Assembly: GCF_900104605.1 (NCBI RefSeq)
Contig: NZ_LT629960.1
Span: 2,123,561 to 2,187,560 of the forward strand
DNA: 64,000 nt
Origin: Tidjanibacter massiliensis
Lineage (GTDB): Bacteria > Bacteroidota > Bacteroidia > Bacteroidales > Rikenellaceae
Direction of reading: 5' to 3'
A program made the position numbers and the translations under genes. Under the pieces are notes generated by a model. The model did not search any database. It saw only the letters and a program-made list of their open reading frames with translations, and was not told the DNA's origin. Shown here one piece after another: positions 26,213 to 35,010 of the stretch. Each line of letters starts with the position of its first letter. Within the stretch, counting starts at the first letter, position 1.

Positions 26213-28045
26213 TCAGGAAAGTTGCTGCATTTCGATGAGTTTGGCGTAGGTGCCCTTGCGGCTGATGAGTTCTGTGTGCGTTCCTTCCTCGGTGATGCGG
26301 CCCTGTTCGATGACGATGATTTTATCCGCGTTGCGTATCGTGCTCAGACGGTGGGCGATGACGATGGATGTGCGCCCTTCGAGCAGTGTGTTGAGGGCCT
26401 CCTGTACGAGTTTTTCGCTCTCGGTGTCGAGGGCGGATGTCGCCTCGTCGAGGATGAGGATTTCGGGGTTTTTGAGAACGGCGCGGGCGATGCTGAGGCG
26501 CTGACGCTGCCCGCCGGAGAGTTTCGCGCCGCGGTCGCCGATGTTCGTCTCCAGGCCGTAGGGAGTCTCTGCGATGAACTGTTCGGCGTTGGCGATGCGT
26601 GCCGCATCCATGACCTCTTCGCGCGTGGCTTCGGAGTTGCCCAGGCGGATGTTATTCTCGATGGTGTCGTTAAAGAGTACGGTATCCTGCGCCACGATGC
26701 CCATCCGCTCGCGCAGGGAGTGCAGGTCGTACTGTCGGATGTCGCGGCCGTCGATGCGGATTTCGCCTGCCGTCACGTCGTAAAAGCGCGGAATGAGGTC
26801 TGAAATCGTCGATTTGCCGCCTCCCGAAGGGCCGACGAGCGCGACGGTCTGTCCTTTCTCTACCGTGAAGCTGATGCCGCAAATGACTTCCCGCTCCTCG
26901 TAGGCGAAACGGACGTCGCGGAATTCGATACGTTCGCGGAAGTGGTCGAGCTGTACGGCGTCGGGCGCGTTCCGGACGGAGGTCTCCGTGTCGAGCAGAC
27001 GCAGGACGCGGTCGCCGGCGGCGATGCCCTGATTGATGGTGGCGAAGGCATCCGTGAAGGAGCGCATGGGGCGGGTTATCTGGGTGAATATGGCGAGGTA
27101 GGTAAGGAAACCGCCCGCATCGAGCTTGCCGCCCGTGACGAGGATGCCGCCGAAGATGAGCAGTCCGGCTGCCGCCGCGATGCCGAGGAATTCGCTCATG
27201 GGCGAGGCCAGTTGCTGACGGTAGGCGATGCGCCGCGAGATGTCGGAGAATTTGCGGTTGATGTCGTTGAAGCGGCGGCCGAAAAAGGTTTCCGCATTGT
27301 ATCCCTTTATCACTTTCATTCCCGAGAGCGATTCGTCGAGTACCGAAGTCAGTTCGCCGAACGACTCCTGTACCTCCTTGGCCGAACGGCGCAGGCGTTT
27401 CACTATCGTCCCAATCAGCAGCGCCACGACGGGCAGGTAGATGACCGAGAAGAGGGAGAGCTGGACGGAGATGGCCAGCATGGCGACCACGTAGAACAGA
27501 ATGAGGAAGGGGTCGCGGAAGACCACCTGCAGCGTGTTGGTGATGCAGAACTGCACGACCTGTACGTCGGAGGTGATGCGGGCCATGATGTCGCCCTTGC
27601 GTTCGTTGCTGAAAAAACCGAGGTTCATGCTCAGGACGTGTTCGTATACCCGGTCGCGCAGGCGACAGAGCGTCCGCACGCGCATGTTCTCGATAATTCG
27701 TTGGGCGAGGTAGCGGAAAAGGTTACTCAGCAGCGAGGCGGTGACGACCACGCAGGCGAGCATTATCAGCACGTCCATGATGTCGTAGTCGCTGCCGAAC
27801 AGGCGGTAGAGGAGATAGGAGAGCAGGGCGCTGATGTAGTCGGTCAGATGACGTATGCTGAAAACGGGCATCTCGGTAACGGCCTGCAGCGCTCCGTCGG
27901 GGGAGAACAGCGAATTGACGATGGGCATTATCAGCGTGAAGGTACAGACATTGAAGAATGCGTACAGCAGCGTGCAGAAAAAATAGGGTATGGCGTATTT
28001 CTCTATCGGTTTCGCGAAGCCGAGCAGTCTCCAGTATGTCTTCAT
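26213..28045 (-). CDS. ABC transporter, fused permease/ATPase (MsbA-like exporter)
   Basis: The 610-residue half-transporter has an N-terminal six-helix membrane domain (about 15-345), preceded by a long extramembrane insertion between helices 1 and 2 (residues 45-75), followed by an ATPase domain. Walker A GPSGGGKST is near residue 400, the signature LSGGQRQR near 506 and Walker B ILILDEATSALD near 527, with the switch histidine in IVIAHRLST. Closest in type are lipid/LPS flippases (MsbA) and multidrug exporters; the substrate is not certain from sequence. A minus-strand TACTTTTG box at 28071-28078 lies 26 bases upstream. Confidence 0.88.
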   Translation of the reverse strand: MKTYWRLLGFAKPIEKYAIPYFFCTLLYAFFNVCTFTLIMPIVNSLFSPDGALQAVTEMPVFSIRHLTDYISALLSYLLYRLFGSDYDIMDVLIMLACVVVTASLLSNLFRYLAQRIIENMRVRTLCRLRDRVYEHVLSMNLGFFSNERKGDIMARITSDVQVVQFCITNTLQVVFRDPFLILFYVVAMLAISVQLSLFSVIYLPVVALLIGTIVKRLRRSAKEVQESFGELTSVLDESLSGMKVIKGYNAETFFGRRFNDINRKFSDISRRIAYRQQLASPMSEFLGIAAAAGLLIFGGILVTGGKLDAGGFLTYLAIFTQITRPMRSFTDAFATINQGIAAGDRVLRLLDTETSVRNAPDAVQLDHFRERIEFRDVRFAYEEREVICGISFTVEKGQTVALVGPSGGGKSTISDLIPRFYDVTAGEIRIDGRDIRQYDLHSLRERMGIVAQDTVLFNDTIENNIRLGNSEATREEVMDAARIANAEQFIAETPYGLETNIGDRGAKLSGGQRQRLSIARAVLKNPEILILDEATSALDTESEKLVQEALNTLLEGRTSIVIAHRLSTIRNADKIIVIEQGRITEEGTHTELISRKGTYAKLIEMQQLS

Positions 28046-28070
28046 CTCTTCCTTAATCTCCTGAACGGAG

Positions 28071-28078
28071 CAAAAGTA
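28071..28078 (-). promoter_or_regulatory. -7 box for the ABC exporter gene
   Basis: The minus strand reads TACTTTTG, 26 bases before the start. It is divergent from the trpS promoter 34 bases away. Confidence 0.55.
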
Positions 28079-28111
28079 GGTAAAAATGGCTAATATATGG
28101 TTTTTTTACCT

Positions 28112-28119
28112 TACTTTTG
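28112..28119 (+). promoter_or_regulatory. -7 box for trpS
   Basis: TACTTTTG at 28112-28119, 41 bases before the ATG at 28160. Confidence 0.55.
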
Positions 28120-28159
28120 TTCGGTTGTAGAACGTCGCCAAGACAGTAACGGAGAAGAC

Positions 28160-29149
28160 ATGGATATAGTACTCAGTGGCATCAGACCCACCGGACAGCT
28201 CCATTTGGGAAACTATTTCGGGGCGCTGCGCAATTTCGTCAGAATGCAGCACGATGCGAAATGCTACTTTTTCATCGCGGATTACCATGCGCTGACTACG
28301 CATGACGACCCGACGCGCCTGCACGAGAACGTCCGGACGGTGCTTGCCGAGTACCTCGCCGCGGGCATCGACCCCGACGTGGCTACCGTCTACGTGCAGA
28401 GCGACGTGCCGCAGGTGACCGAACTGTCGCTGCTGCTCGGCATGCACGCCTATGTGGGCGAGCTGGAGCGTACGGCCTCTTTCAAGGACAAGGTGCGCAA
28501 GAATCCCTCGAACGTCAATGCCGGCCTGCTCACCTATCCCGTGCTGATGGCGGCGGACATTCTCCTCCACCGCGCCACGCATGTGCCCGTGGGCAAGGAC
28601 CAGGAGCAGCACCTCGAACTGACGCGCGTATTCGCCCGCCGTTTCAACAACATGTACGGCGTGGAGTATTTTCCGGAGAGCCAGCCCTACAATTTCGGGG
28701 CTGATTTGGTGAAGATACCGGGGCTGGACGGTACGGGCAAGATGGGCAAGAGCGAAAACAACGGCATCTTCCTGGCCGATTCCGACGAGGCGATACGCAA
28801 AAAGGTGATGCGGGCCGTGACCGACTCCGGTCCCACGGAGCCGGATTCTCCCCTGAGCGAGGGTGTCGCCAACATCTTCACCATCATGCAGGCGGTGTCC
28901 GCGCCCGATACCGTGGCCTTTTTCAGGGAGCAGTACGCCCGGTGCGAGATACGTTACGGCGACCTGAAGAAGCAGCTCGCCGAGGACATTATCAAGGCCA
29001 TAGCCCCCATACGGGAGCGGATAGAGGCCATCAAGGGCGATGAGGCGTACCTGCGCAGGGTGGTGTCGGAAGGGGCTGAGAAGGCGCGGGCGAGTGCTTC
29101 GCAGACCGTTGCCGACGTGCGTGAAATCATGGGTATCCGCCCGTTCTGA
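28160..29149 (+). CDS. trpS: Tryptophanyl-tRNA synthetase
   Basis: The 329-residue class I synthetase charges tRNA-Trp. The start at 28160 (MDIVLSGIRPTGQLHLGNYFGA) matches the family's N-terminus and length; the frame is open upstream but lies in the promoter. The HIGH-type motif is HLGN at about 15-18, the KMSKS-type motif is KMGKS near 194, and the intervening VYVQSDVPQVTELSLLLG and ADILLHRATHVPVGKDQEQHLEL are typical. The ClC gene starts 51 bases downstream on the same strand. Confidence 0.96.
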   Translation: MDIVLSGIRPTGQLHLGNYFGALRNFVRMQHDAKCYFFIADYHALTTHDDPTRLHENVRTVLAEYLAAGIDPDVATVYVQSDVPQVTELSLLLGMHAYVGELERTASFKDKVRKNPSNVNAGLLTYPVLMAADILLHRATHVPVGKDQEQHLELTRVFARRFNNMYGVEYFPESQPYNFGADLVKIPGLDGTGKMGKSENNGIFLADSDEAIRKKVMRAVTDSGPTEPDSPLSEGVANIFTIMQAVSAPDTVAFFREQYARCEIRYGDLKKQLAEDIIKAIAPIRERIEAIKGDEAYLRRVVSEGAEKARASASQTVADVREIMGIRPF

Positions 29150-29199
29150 TACCTTGCATGCCTTAGCGACGCTGCTCCGGGCAGCGCTTACGGGGTGAT

Positions 29200-30987
29200 A
29201 TGGAGAGCTCGAAAAAGATACTTAACAGGGCTTACGTCCTGTTGATGAAGATAACGCGGCGCCTGTCGGGACAGCAACTGATGATAGTCCTGGCCATCGT
29301 CGTCGGTCTTGTGTCCGGTTTCGCCGCCTATGCGTTCGAATGGCTCCTGCATCTTATCCGCCACTCCCTCGTGAGCTGGATACCCGCCGATACGGCCGGT
29401 TATCTCTTTCTCGTCTATCCGGCTGTGGGCATCATCCTCGCTTCGCTGTTCGTGAAGCATATCGTGAAGGACAATATCTCGGAGGGTGTCACCCGCGTGC
29501 TGTACGCCATCAGCAAGACGGGGTCGCGTATCCGGGGACACAACTGCTATACCTCGATGGTGGGCGGAGCCGTGACCATCGGATTCGGCGGCTCGGTGGG
29601 GCCCGAGGCTCCCATCGTACTGACGGGGTCGGCCATCGGCTCCAATATCGCGCAGGTCTTCCGGCTCAATTACCGTGATACGACGCTGCTGCTGGGGTGC
29701 GGTGCCGCGGGCGCCCTGGCGGCCATCTTCAAGGCTCCCGTTACGGGGCTCATCTTCGTGCTGGAGGTGCTGATGCTCGACATCTCCATGCGGGCCATCG
29801 TACCGCTGCTCATCTCCTCGGTCGTATCGACCACGCTCGTGCTCTTTCTCAAGGGATTCGACCCCATGCTGAACGTAAGCGTGGGGGGAACCTTCAACCT
29901 CCAGCACCTCCATATGTACGTCGTGCTCGCCGTGCTGTGCGGGCTCGTGTCGTTCTACTTCCTGACCGTGAACGGCAAGGTGCAGAAATTTTTCGGAAAC
30001 ATGCGCAAGCAGTCCACCCGCTGGATTGTCGGCGGGGTGGCGATAGGGCTGCTCATCTTCCTCTTCCCGCCCCTTTACGGCGAGGGGTACGAATCCTTCA
30101 TCGACCTCATGCACGGACAGGTGGAGCCGCTTTTCAATAACTCGCTTTTCTATCAGTACCGGGACATTCCGTGGGTGGTGGTGCTCTTCCTGCTGGGGAC
30201 GCTTTTCCTCAAGGTGGTCGCCATGGCCGTGACGAACGCCGCCGGAGGGGTGGGCGGTTCGTTCGCGCCGTCGCTCTTCACCGGAGCCTTCGTCGGCGGG
30301 ACGCTCGCCTACATCTGCAATACCTTTTTCGGTATGGAGATGTCGGTGGTCAATTTCTCGCTCGTGGGCATGGCGGGTGTCATGACGGGTGTCATGAAGG
30401 CGCCCCTGACGTCGGTGTTCCTTATCGCGGAGCTCTCCAACGGTTACGGGCTCTTCGTTCCGCTGATGCTCGTGGCGTCGCTCTCTTTCGCCATATCCTA
30501 CTACCTCGAACCCGATTCGATATACACCAAGAAGCTGCGGGCCAAGGGCGAACTCGTCACGCACAACAAGGACCGGGCGGTGATGGTCTTCCTCGACCTC
30601 GACAAGCTGATAGAGACGAACTTTTCGCCCGTCAGCAAGGAGGCTACCCTCGGCGACCTCGTACACATCATCTCCTCCTCCAAACGCAACGTCTTCCCGG
30701 TGATAAAGGAGGGCGGCGAGTTCGCCGGCATCATCCTGCTCGATGATATACGCACGGACATGTTCGACCAGGCCAAGTACCGGACCCCCGTCTCCAAGTA
30801 TGTCGTACAGCCCCCGGACATCATCTTCAAGAACGAGATGATATCCGAAGTGGTGGAGAAGTTCGAAGAGTCCAGGGCGTGGAACCTGCCCGTGGTGGAC
30901 AAGAACAACCGGTACCTCGGTTTCGTCTCCAAGTCGAGCATTCTCGAAGCCTATCGCCAGCAGCTCATCGAAATCACCGAGGAGTGA
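29200..30987 (+). CDS. ClC-family chloride channel/transporter with C-terminal CBS domains
   Basis: The 595-residue product has a ClC membrane core (about 25-440). Pore motifs are visible: GFGGSVGPEAP (about 125-138; the glutamate corresponds to the gating residue of the family), AAGALAAIFKAPVTGLIFVLE, and VGGSFAPSLFTGAFVGG (about 350). Two CBS domains occupy about 470-590 (VHIISSSKRNVFPVIKEGGEFAGIILLDDI and ESRAWNLPVVDKNNRYLGFVSKSSILEAY), probably sensing adenine nucleotides. Whether it is a channel or a proton/anion antiporter cannot be decided by eye. It is probably cotranscribed with trpS. Confidence 0.92.
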   Translation: MESSKKILNRAYVLLMKITRRLSGQQLMIVLAIVVGLVSGFAAYAFEWLLHLIRHSLVSWIPADTAGYLFLVYPAVGIILASLFVKHIVKDNISEGVTRVLYAISKTGSRIRGHNCYTSMVGGAVTIGFGGSVGPEAPIVLTGSAIGSNIAQVFRLNYRDTTLLLGCGAAGALAAIFKAPVTGLIFVLEVLMLDISMRAIVPLLISSVVSTTLVLFLKGFDPMLNVSVGGTFNLQHLHMYVVLAVLCGLVSFYFLTVNGKVQKFFGNMRKQSTRWIVGGVAIGLLIFLFPPLYGEGYESFIDLMHGQVEPLFNNSLFYQYRDIPWVVVLFLLGTLFLKVVAMAVTNAAGGVGGSFAPSLFTGAFVGGTLAYICNTFFGMEMSVVNFSLVGMAGVMTGVMKAPLTSVFLIAELSNGYGLFVPLMLVASLSFAISYYLEPDSIYTKKLRAKGELVTHNKDRAVMVFLDLDKLIETNFSPVSKEATLGDLVHIISSSKRNVFPVIKEGGEFAGIILLDDIRTDMFDQAKYRTPVSKYVVQPPDIIFKNEMISEVVEKFEESRAWNLPVVDKNNRYLGFVSKSSILEAYRQQLIEITEE

Positions 30988-31283
30988 CGTTTCCCTCCTC
31001 CCTGCGCGGTGTCGGGTGCTGTGTGACCGTTCTCCGGCAGTTGCCGGGTGTTTTCCGGTCCGGACTCCCTCGCCCGGTTTTGTCTGCGCGTCCTGTTCTC
31101 GGGCGCAGAGCCTTCTCCGGGGGTTCGGATTCGCTGCTCGGTCTTTCGTCGTCATCGTTTCCCCGTTTCTCATTCCGGTTTGCCGCCGTTCTTTTTCCGT
31201 ATGCCCGGACAAAGTCCCGCAGCGCGTCACAATCTCTGTTCCTGTCATAAAGGGAATTGAAAATAATACAATAATATATGTTG

Positions 31284-31314
31284 TTGTATTATTATTTGAA
31301 GTTTCTTATTATTG
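31284..31314 (+). promoter_or_regulatory. Promoter for the lipoprotein gene at 31393; rest of gap 30988-31392
   Basis: TTG at 31284-31286 and TATTATTG at 31307-31314 (one mismatch) keep the 20-base spacing used in this cluster. The 405-base gap otherwise holds about 250 bases of CT-rich sequence without a gene or clear terminator. Confidence 0.55.
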
Positions 31315-31392
31315 CATGTTCTCACTTCGCAGAACCGGTCGGACGGACGGCGAGTGAGTGTTGTGCTAACAAGTTAAAAGGAACTAATCGTT

Positions 31393-32856
31393 ATGAGAAA
31401 AGATTTATTTGGAGTCCTCGCCTTGCTGGTGGGGTCGGCTCTGTTTGCCGGCTGTACGACCGGGCCGGAAGGAACCGAGGAGCATTACATCAAGCTGAGC
31501 GATGCGGTGTGCACTTTTACCGAGGACGGCGGGGAGACGCAGGTTATTGACGTCAGGGCCAATCCGGAATGGAGTTTCGAGAGCGGTGCATCGTGGCTGA
31601 AGGTCTCCGAAGGCGAAGGAAGCACGCTGGTGGTCTCCGCAGACCCCAATACCGACGGGGAGCGCAGTGCGGAAATCACGCTGCAGGCAGGCGAGGCGAC
31701 CGCATCCATCCGGGTCTATCAGCTCGGTTTCGACCGGATGAATGCCCGATACCGCTATCTGGAAGACCTTAATCATGCGGTCATGTCGCCCAGCGGCAAC
31801 TATGTGGGCGGTTTCATAACCGGTCTGGAAGGAGAGAACGATTTTACGTTTACTGCTGTCATTATCGACCTTGAGAGCGACGAGCGGGTAGAGATAGGCC
31901 CATATCCGGAATCGCTGATGGGACTGGAAGAGGCCGAGGTGATGACCGACCAGGGGACCCTTTATATAAGCGATTACGTGAACGGAGGGTGCGTGGCCTT
32001 TGAATTGGACGGTACCTATTACCGGCCGGAAGCCGTTCCGGGCGGATACGGTCCGACGGTCATGCAGAGCGTTTCCGCCGACGGTTCCGTTTTCGTCGGT
32101 TATGCTGAGGGCGACCCCGTTACGGGATGTATGTATGCTCCTGTCAAGTATGTGGATGGTGTGGGAACGGCGCTTCCACTGCCTGAAAAGAGTTTTCGCG
32201 ATGAGGAGTGGTGGGCCGGCGTGATGGTACGCGGCATGTCGGCCGACGGTTCGGTGGCGTATGGCAGTTCGTGGGAGAATTACGATTACGGCATGGTCTG
32301 GTGGGACCGCGACGGCAATGTGGACTGGGTAGGCAGCGACCTGCGCAAGGTGACCACCGTTCAGCGGGAAGATGCGCTCGGAAATCCGGTGGATTACAAT
32401 CTCGTAGACGGGATGATATGCTGGGCGAACCAGACGCAGATAAGCCCCGACGGTACGTGGATAGCAGGTACCTACCGCACGGAAGAGTTCAATGCGGAGA
32501 GCAATACGGTGACGCAGGTCAATTATCCGGCCTTTTTCAATACCGAAACGCGTACCACGACCGTGTTCGACGAATATGTCGGTTATGTGGCACTCCACGT
32601 GACAGACGAAGGATTGGGTATGATAGGTCTTCAAGGGTTGGGTGTGACGAGCGGTTCGGTGGTGGACGTGAAGAGCAAGACTTTGCTCGGTTCGATGTCC
32701 GAATGGATACAGGAGCGTTACGGCATCTACGTTTCCGGCGGTGTCCTCACTTATGTGACTCCCGATGCGAAGTCGGTGTTCGGTTATACCCTTGAAATAC
32801 AGGAGAATGGTCAACCCTATACGGTTTATTGGTATATAGCGCCTCCGTTGAATTGA
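31393..32856 (+). CDS. BACON-propeller lipoprotein (paralogue 3 of 11)
   Basis: The 487-residue product is the first of nine consecutive members. Lipobox FAGC (Cys21) is followed by TTGPEGTEEHYIKLSDAVCTF in overlapping form. The BACON-like domain at about 30-112 is nearly identical to that of the next gene (PEWSFESGASWLKVS ... GEATASIRVYQLG). Repeat motifs: MSPSGNYVGGF, VSADGSVFVGYA, MSADGSVAYGSSWENYDYGMVWWD (about 284-307), ISPDGTWIAGTYR and VTDEGLGMIG. It differs from the later cluster members in having MVWWDRDGNVDWVGSDLRKV where those have MVYWDExGEVHYVGEDVRY. Own terminator at 32891. Confidence 0.86.
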   Translation: MRKDLFGVLALLVGSALFAGCTTGPEGTEEHYIKLSDAVCTFTEDGGETQVIDVRANPEWSFESGASWLKVSEGEGSTLVVSADPNTDGERSAEITLQAGEATASIRVYQLGFDRMNARYRYLEDLNHAVMSPSGNYVGGFITGLEGENDFTFTAVIIDLESDERVEIGPYPESLMGLEEAEVMTDQGTLYISDYVNGGCVAFELDGTYYRPEAVPGGYGPTVMQSVSADGSVFVGYAEGDPVTGCMYAPVKYVDGVGTALPLPEKSFRDEEWWAGVMVRGMSADGSVAYGSSWENYDYGMVWWDRDGNVDWVGSDLRKVTTVQREDALGNPVDYNLVDGMICWANQTQISPDGTWIAGTYRTEEFNAESNTVTQVNYPAFFNTETRTTTVFDEYVGYVALHVTDEGLGMIGLQGLGVTSGSVVDVKSKTLLGSMSEWIQERYGIYVSGGVLTYVTPDAKSVFGYTLEIQENGQPYTVYWYIAPPLN

Positions 32857-32890
32857 TGAAGGGGAGTCGGAAGGAGGTTTGCATGTTTGC

Positions 32891-32931
32891 GGTCGGTCTT
32901 GCCTGTACGGGCAGGACCGACCTGTTTTTTT
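32891..32931 (+). terminator. Rho-independent terminator
   Basis: GGTCGGTC (32891 on) pairs with GACCGACC, with extra GCC/GGC pairing inside, and leads into seven T residues, 34 bases after the stop. Confidence 0.85.
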
Positions 32932-33043
32932 GTAGGTCCGAAGGTTTGCGGATACTGTGCGCGCGTGTTATAGCTGCTGCCTGTTTTCGGCGAATTTATT
33001 AAAAATAATACAAAAAAGAGCAGTGCATTGGTGTGTAAAGTTA

Positions 33044-33074
33044 TTGTAATGTTATTGGAATTATTCTATATTTG
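33044..33074 (+). promoter_or_regulatory. Promoter for the lipoprotein gene at 33154
   Basis: TTG at 33044-33046, a 20-base spacer, and TATATTTG at 33067-33074, 80 bases before the ATG. Confidence 0.8.
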
Positions 33075-33153
33075 TACGATTTATGGTCGGATGCACTGTC
33101 TCTTGTGATATGTATTGACCTGCGTGAAGCCTATAAGTAACCAAATTATTAAC

Positions 33154-34620
33154 ATGAAAAGACATCTTTACACTATCTTGCTTCCGGTGGCGGCAGCCTT
33201 GGCGCTTTCCGGTTGCACGACCGGCTCGGAGGAAGCCGATGAGCATTACATCAAACTCAGCGATGCGGTATGCACCTTTACCGAAGATGGCGGGGAGGCG
33301 CAGATTATCGAAGTGAGGGCCAATCCGGAGTGGAGTTTCGAGAGCGGCGCATCGTGGCTGAAAGTCTCCGCAGGCGAGGGAAGTACGCTGGAGGTCTCCG
33401 TAGACCCCAATGCAGACGGGGAGCGCAATGCGGAAATCACGTTGCAGGCAGGCGAGGCGACCGCATCCATCCGGGTCTATCAGCTCGGTGCACGGGGATT
33501 GAGTGCCCGGTACAGGCTGCTCGAACAGTTGAACAGCGCCGTGATGTCGCCCAGCGGCAGGTATGTGGGCGGTTTTTATACGGATGTTCTCGGCGAGAAC
33601 GGATTTCAGTACACCGCAGTGGTCATCGATCTCGAAACGGACAAGTGGCATGAGTTCGGTCCCTATCCGGAGACGCTGTTCGGTTTTACAGAGGCCGAGG
33701 TGGTGACCGACCAGGGCGTACTGTATATCTCCGATTCGACCAACGGGGGCTGTGTCGCGTTCGACCTCGACGGTACCTATACCGTTCCCAAGTCGATTGC
33801 GGGATACGGACCGTTGGTAATGCAGAGTTCCTCCGTCGACGGTTCGGTCATGGTCGGTTATACGGAGGGGACTCCCTACGGATGTATGTACGGGCCCGTC
33901 AAGGTGGTGGACGGCGAGGTGAAACCGCTGCCGCTGCCCGAGGAGGGCAATTTCCGGAACGAGGAGTGGTGGGCCGGTATCCTGGCCCGCGGTATGTCGG
34001 CCGACGGTTCGGTGGTGTACGGCACCTCGTGGGAGAACTACGACTACGGGATGGCCTATTGGGACAAGGACGGCAACGTGGACTGGGTGGGCAGTGACCT
34101 GCGCACGGTGACGACCGTACAGAGGCCCAATCCGCTCGACGGTACTCTCTACGACTACAATATCGTGAACGGCATGATATGCTGGGCGAACCAGACGCAG
34201 ATAAGCCCCAACGGCACCTGGATAGCAGGTACCTACCGTACGGAGGAGTATGACAAGGAGAACGACGAGGTACTGCAGGCGAACTATCCCGCTTTCTTCA
34301 ACACGGAGACCAAGACGACCACGGTGTTCGACGAATATGCCGGTTGTGTGGCCATGGGTGTCACCGACGACGGCCTCGGCCTTATCGGTATACAGGGGAT
34401 GGGCGTGAACAGCGGTTTCATCGTGGACCTCGCATCGAAAACCAAGGTAGACGACATGCTGCCGTGGATAAGGAGTGAATTCGGCATCATCATTTCCGAG
34501 GGGGCGATACATTACCTCACGCCCGACCGGCAGAAGGTATTCGGTGCCAAACTTCGGTATGAGCAGAACGGTGCGGTGACCACGCTGTATTGGTATGTCG
34601 CTCCGGCACTGAACAATTGA
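33154..34620 (+). CDS. BACON-propeller lipoprotein (paralogue 4 of 11)
   Basis: The product has 488 residues. I start it at the ATG at 33154 because that gives a regular signal peptide with lipobox LSGC (Cys21), while the 13 codons upstream add a polar stretch. The BACON-like domain (about 30-112) is the closest relative of the preceding gene's. The repeat domain has MSPSGRYVGGFY, SSVDGSVMVGYT (an SVDG variant), MSADGSVVYGTSWENYDYGMAYWD (about 284-307), ISPNGTWIAGTYR and VTDDGLGLIG. It shares the NVDWVGSDLR segment only with the preceding gene, so these two form a sub-pair. Transcribed alone. Confidence 0.86.
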   Translation: MKRHLYTILLPVAAALALSGCTTGSEEADEHYIKLSDAVCTFTEDGGEAQIIEVRANPEWSFESGASWLKVSAGEGSTLEVSVDPNADGERNAEITLQAGEATASIRVYQLGARGLSARYRLLEQLNSAVMSPSGRYVGGFYTDVLGENGFQYTAVVIDLETDKWHEFGPYPETLFGFTEAEVVTDQGVLYISDSTNGGCVAFDLDGTYTVPKSIAGYGPLVMQSSSVDGSVMVGYTEGTPYGCMYGPVKVVDGEVKPLPLPEEGNFRNEEWWAGILARGMSADGSVVYGTSWENYDYGMAYWDKDGNVDWVGSDLRTVTTVQRPNPLDGTLYDYNIVNGMICWANQTQISPNGTWIAGTYRTEEYDKENDEVLQANYPAFFNTETKTTTVFDEYAGCVAMGVTDDGLGLIGIQGMGVNSGFIVDLASKTKVDDMLPWIRSEFGIIISEGAIHYLTPDRQKVFGAKLRYEQNGAVTTLYWYVAPALNN

Positions 34621-34653
34621 CGGCCCGTACGGCTTCGGCTGCACCGATTGACG

Positions 34654-34686
34654 AACCGCCGCATCCTGAAGATGCGGCGGTTTTTT
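34654..34686 (+). terminator. Rho-independent terminator
   Basis: A perfect 12-bp stem (AACCGCCGCATC with GATGCGGCGGTT, 34654-34682) runs into six T residues. Confidence 0.92.
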
Positions 34687-34884
34687 CGTGTCGGGTGCGG
34701 AAAGGAGAGGCGGCGGTTGTCGCCGTGCAAGAGAGGCCGGTTATCCGTCCGGGGCGGTGCCCGTCGGCTGCCGTCCGGCGGTGTCATGGCACACCGGTAC
34801 GGTCGGAAGAATTATGAATGATAATTTGCATAATTATGAATTTATCAAAACAGAGGAAAATTATTTTTAAATTCATCTATAATG

Positions 34885-34915
34885 TTGTGATATTATTTAA
34901 ATGATATTATATTTG
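34885..34915 (+). promoter_or_regulatory. Promoter for the lipoprotein gene at 35011; rest of gap 34621-35010
   Basis: TTG at 34885-34887, a 20-base spacer, and TATATTTG at 34908-34915. The 390-base gap also has the terminator at 34654 and an AT-rich leader; nothing else is recognisable. Confidence 0.8.
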
Positions 34916-35010
34916 CTGTAAATTGGCTGTTGCACGGATAAGTATGCTGCGTGTGATGGCCGTGACGAATAGTTATTGCTAACTTAATTTTTAATTTTAA
35001 CTAATCTATT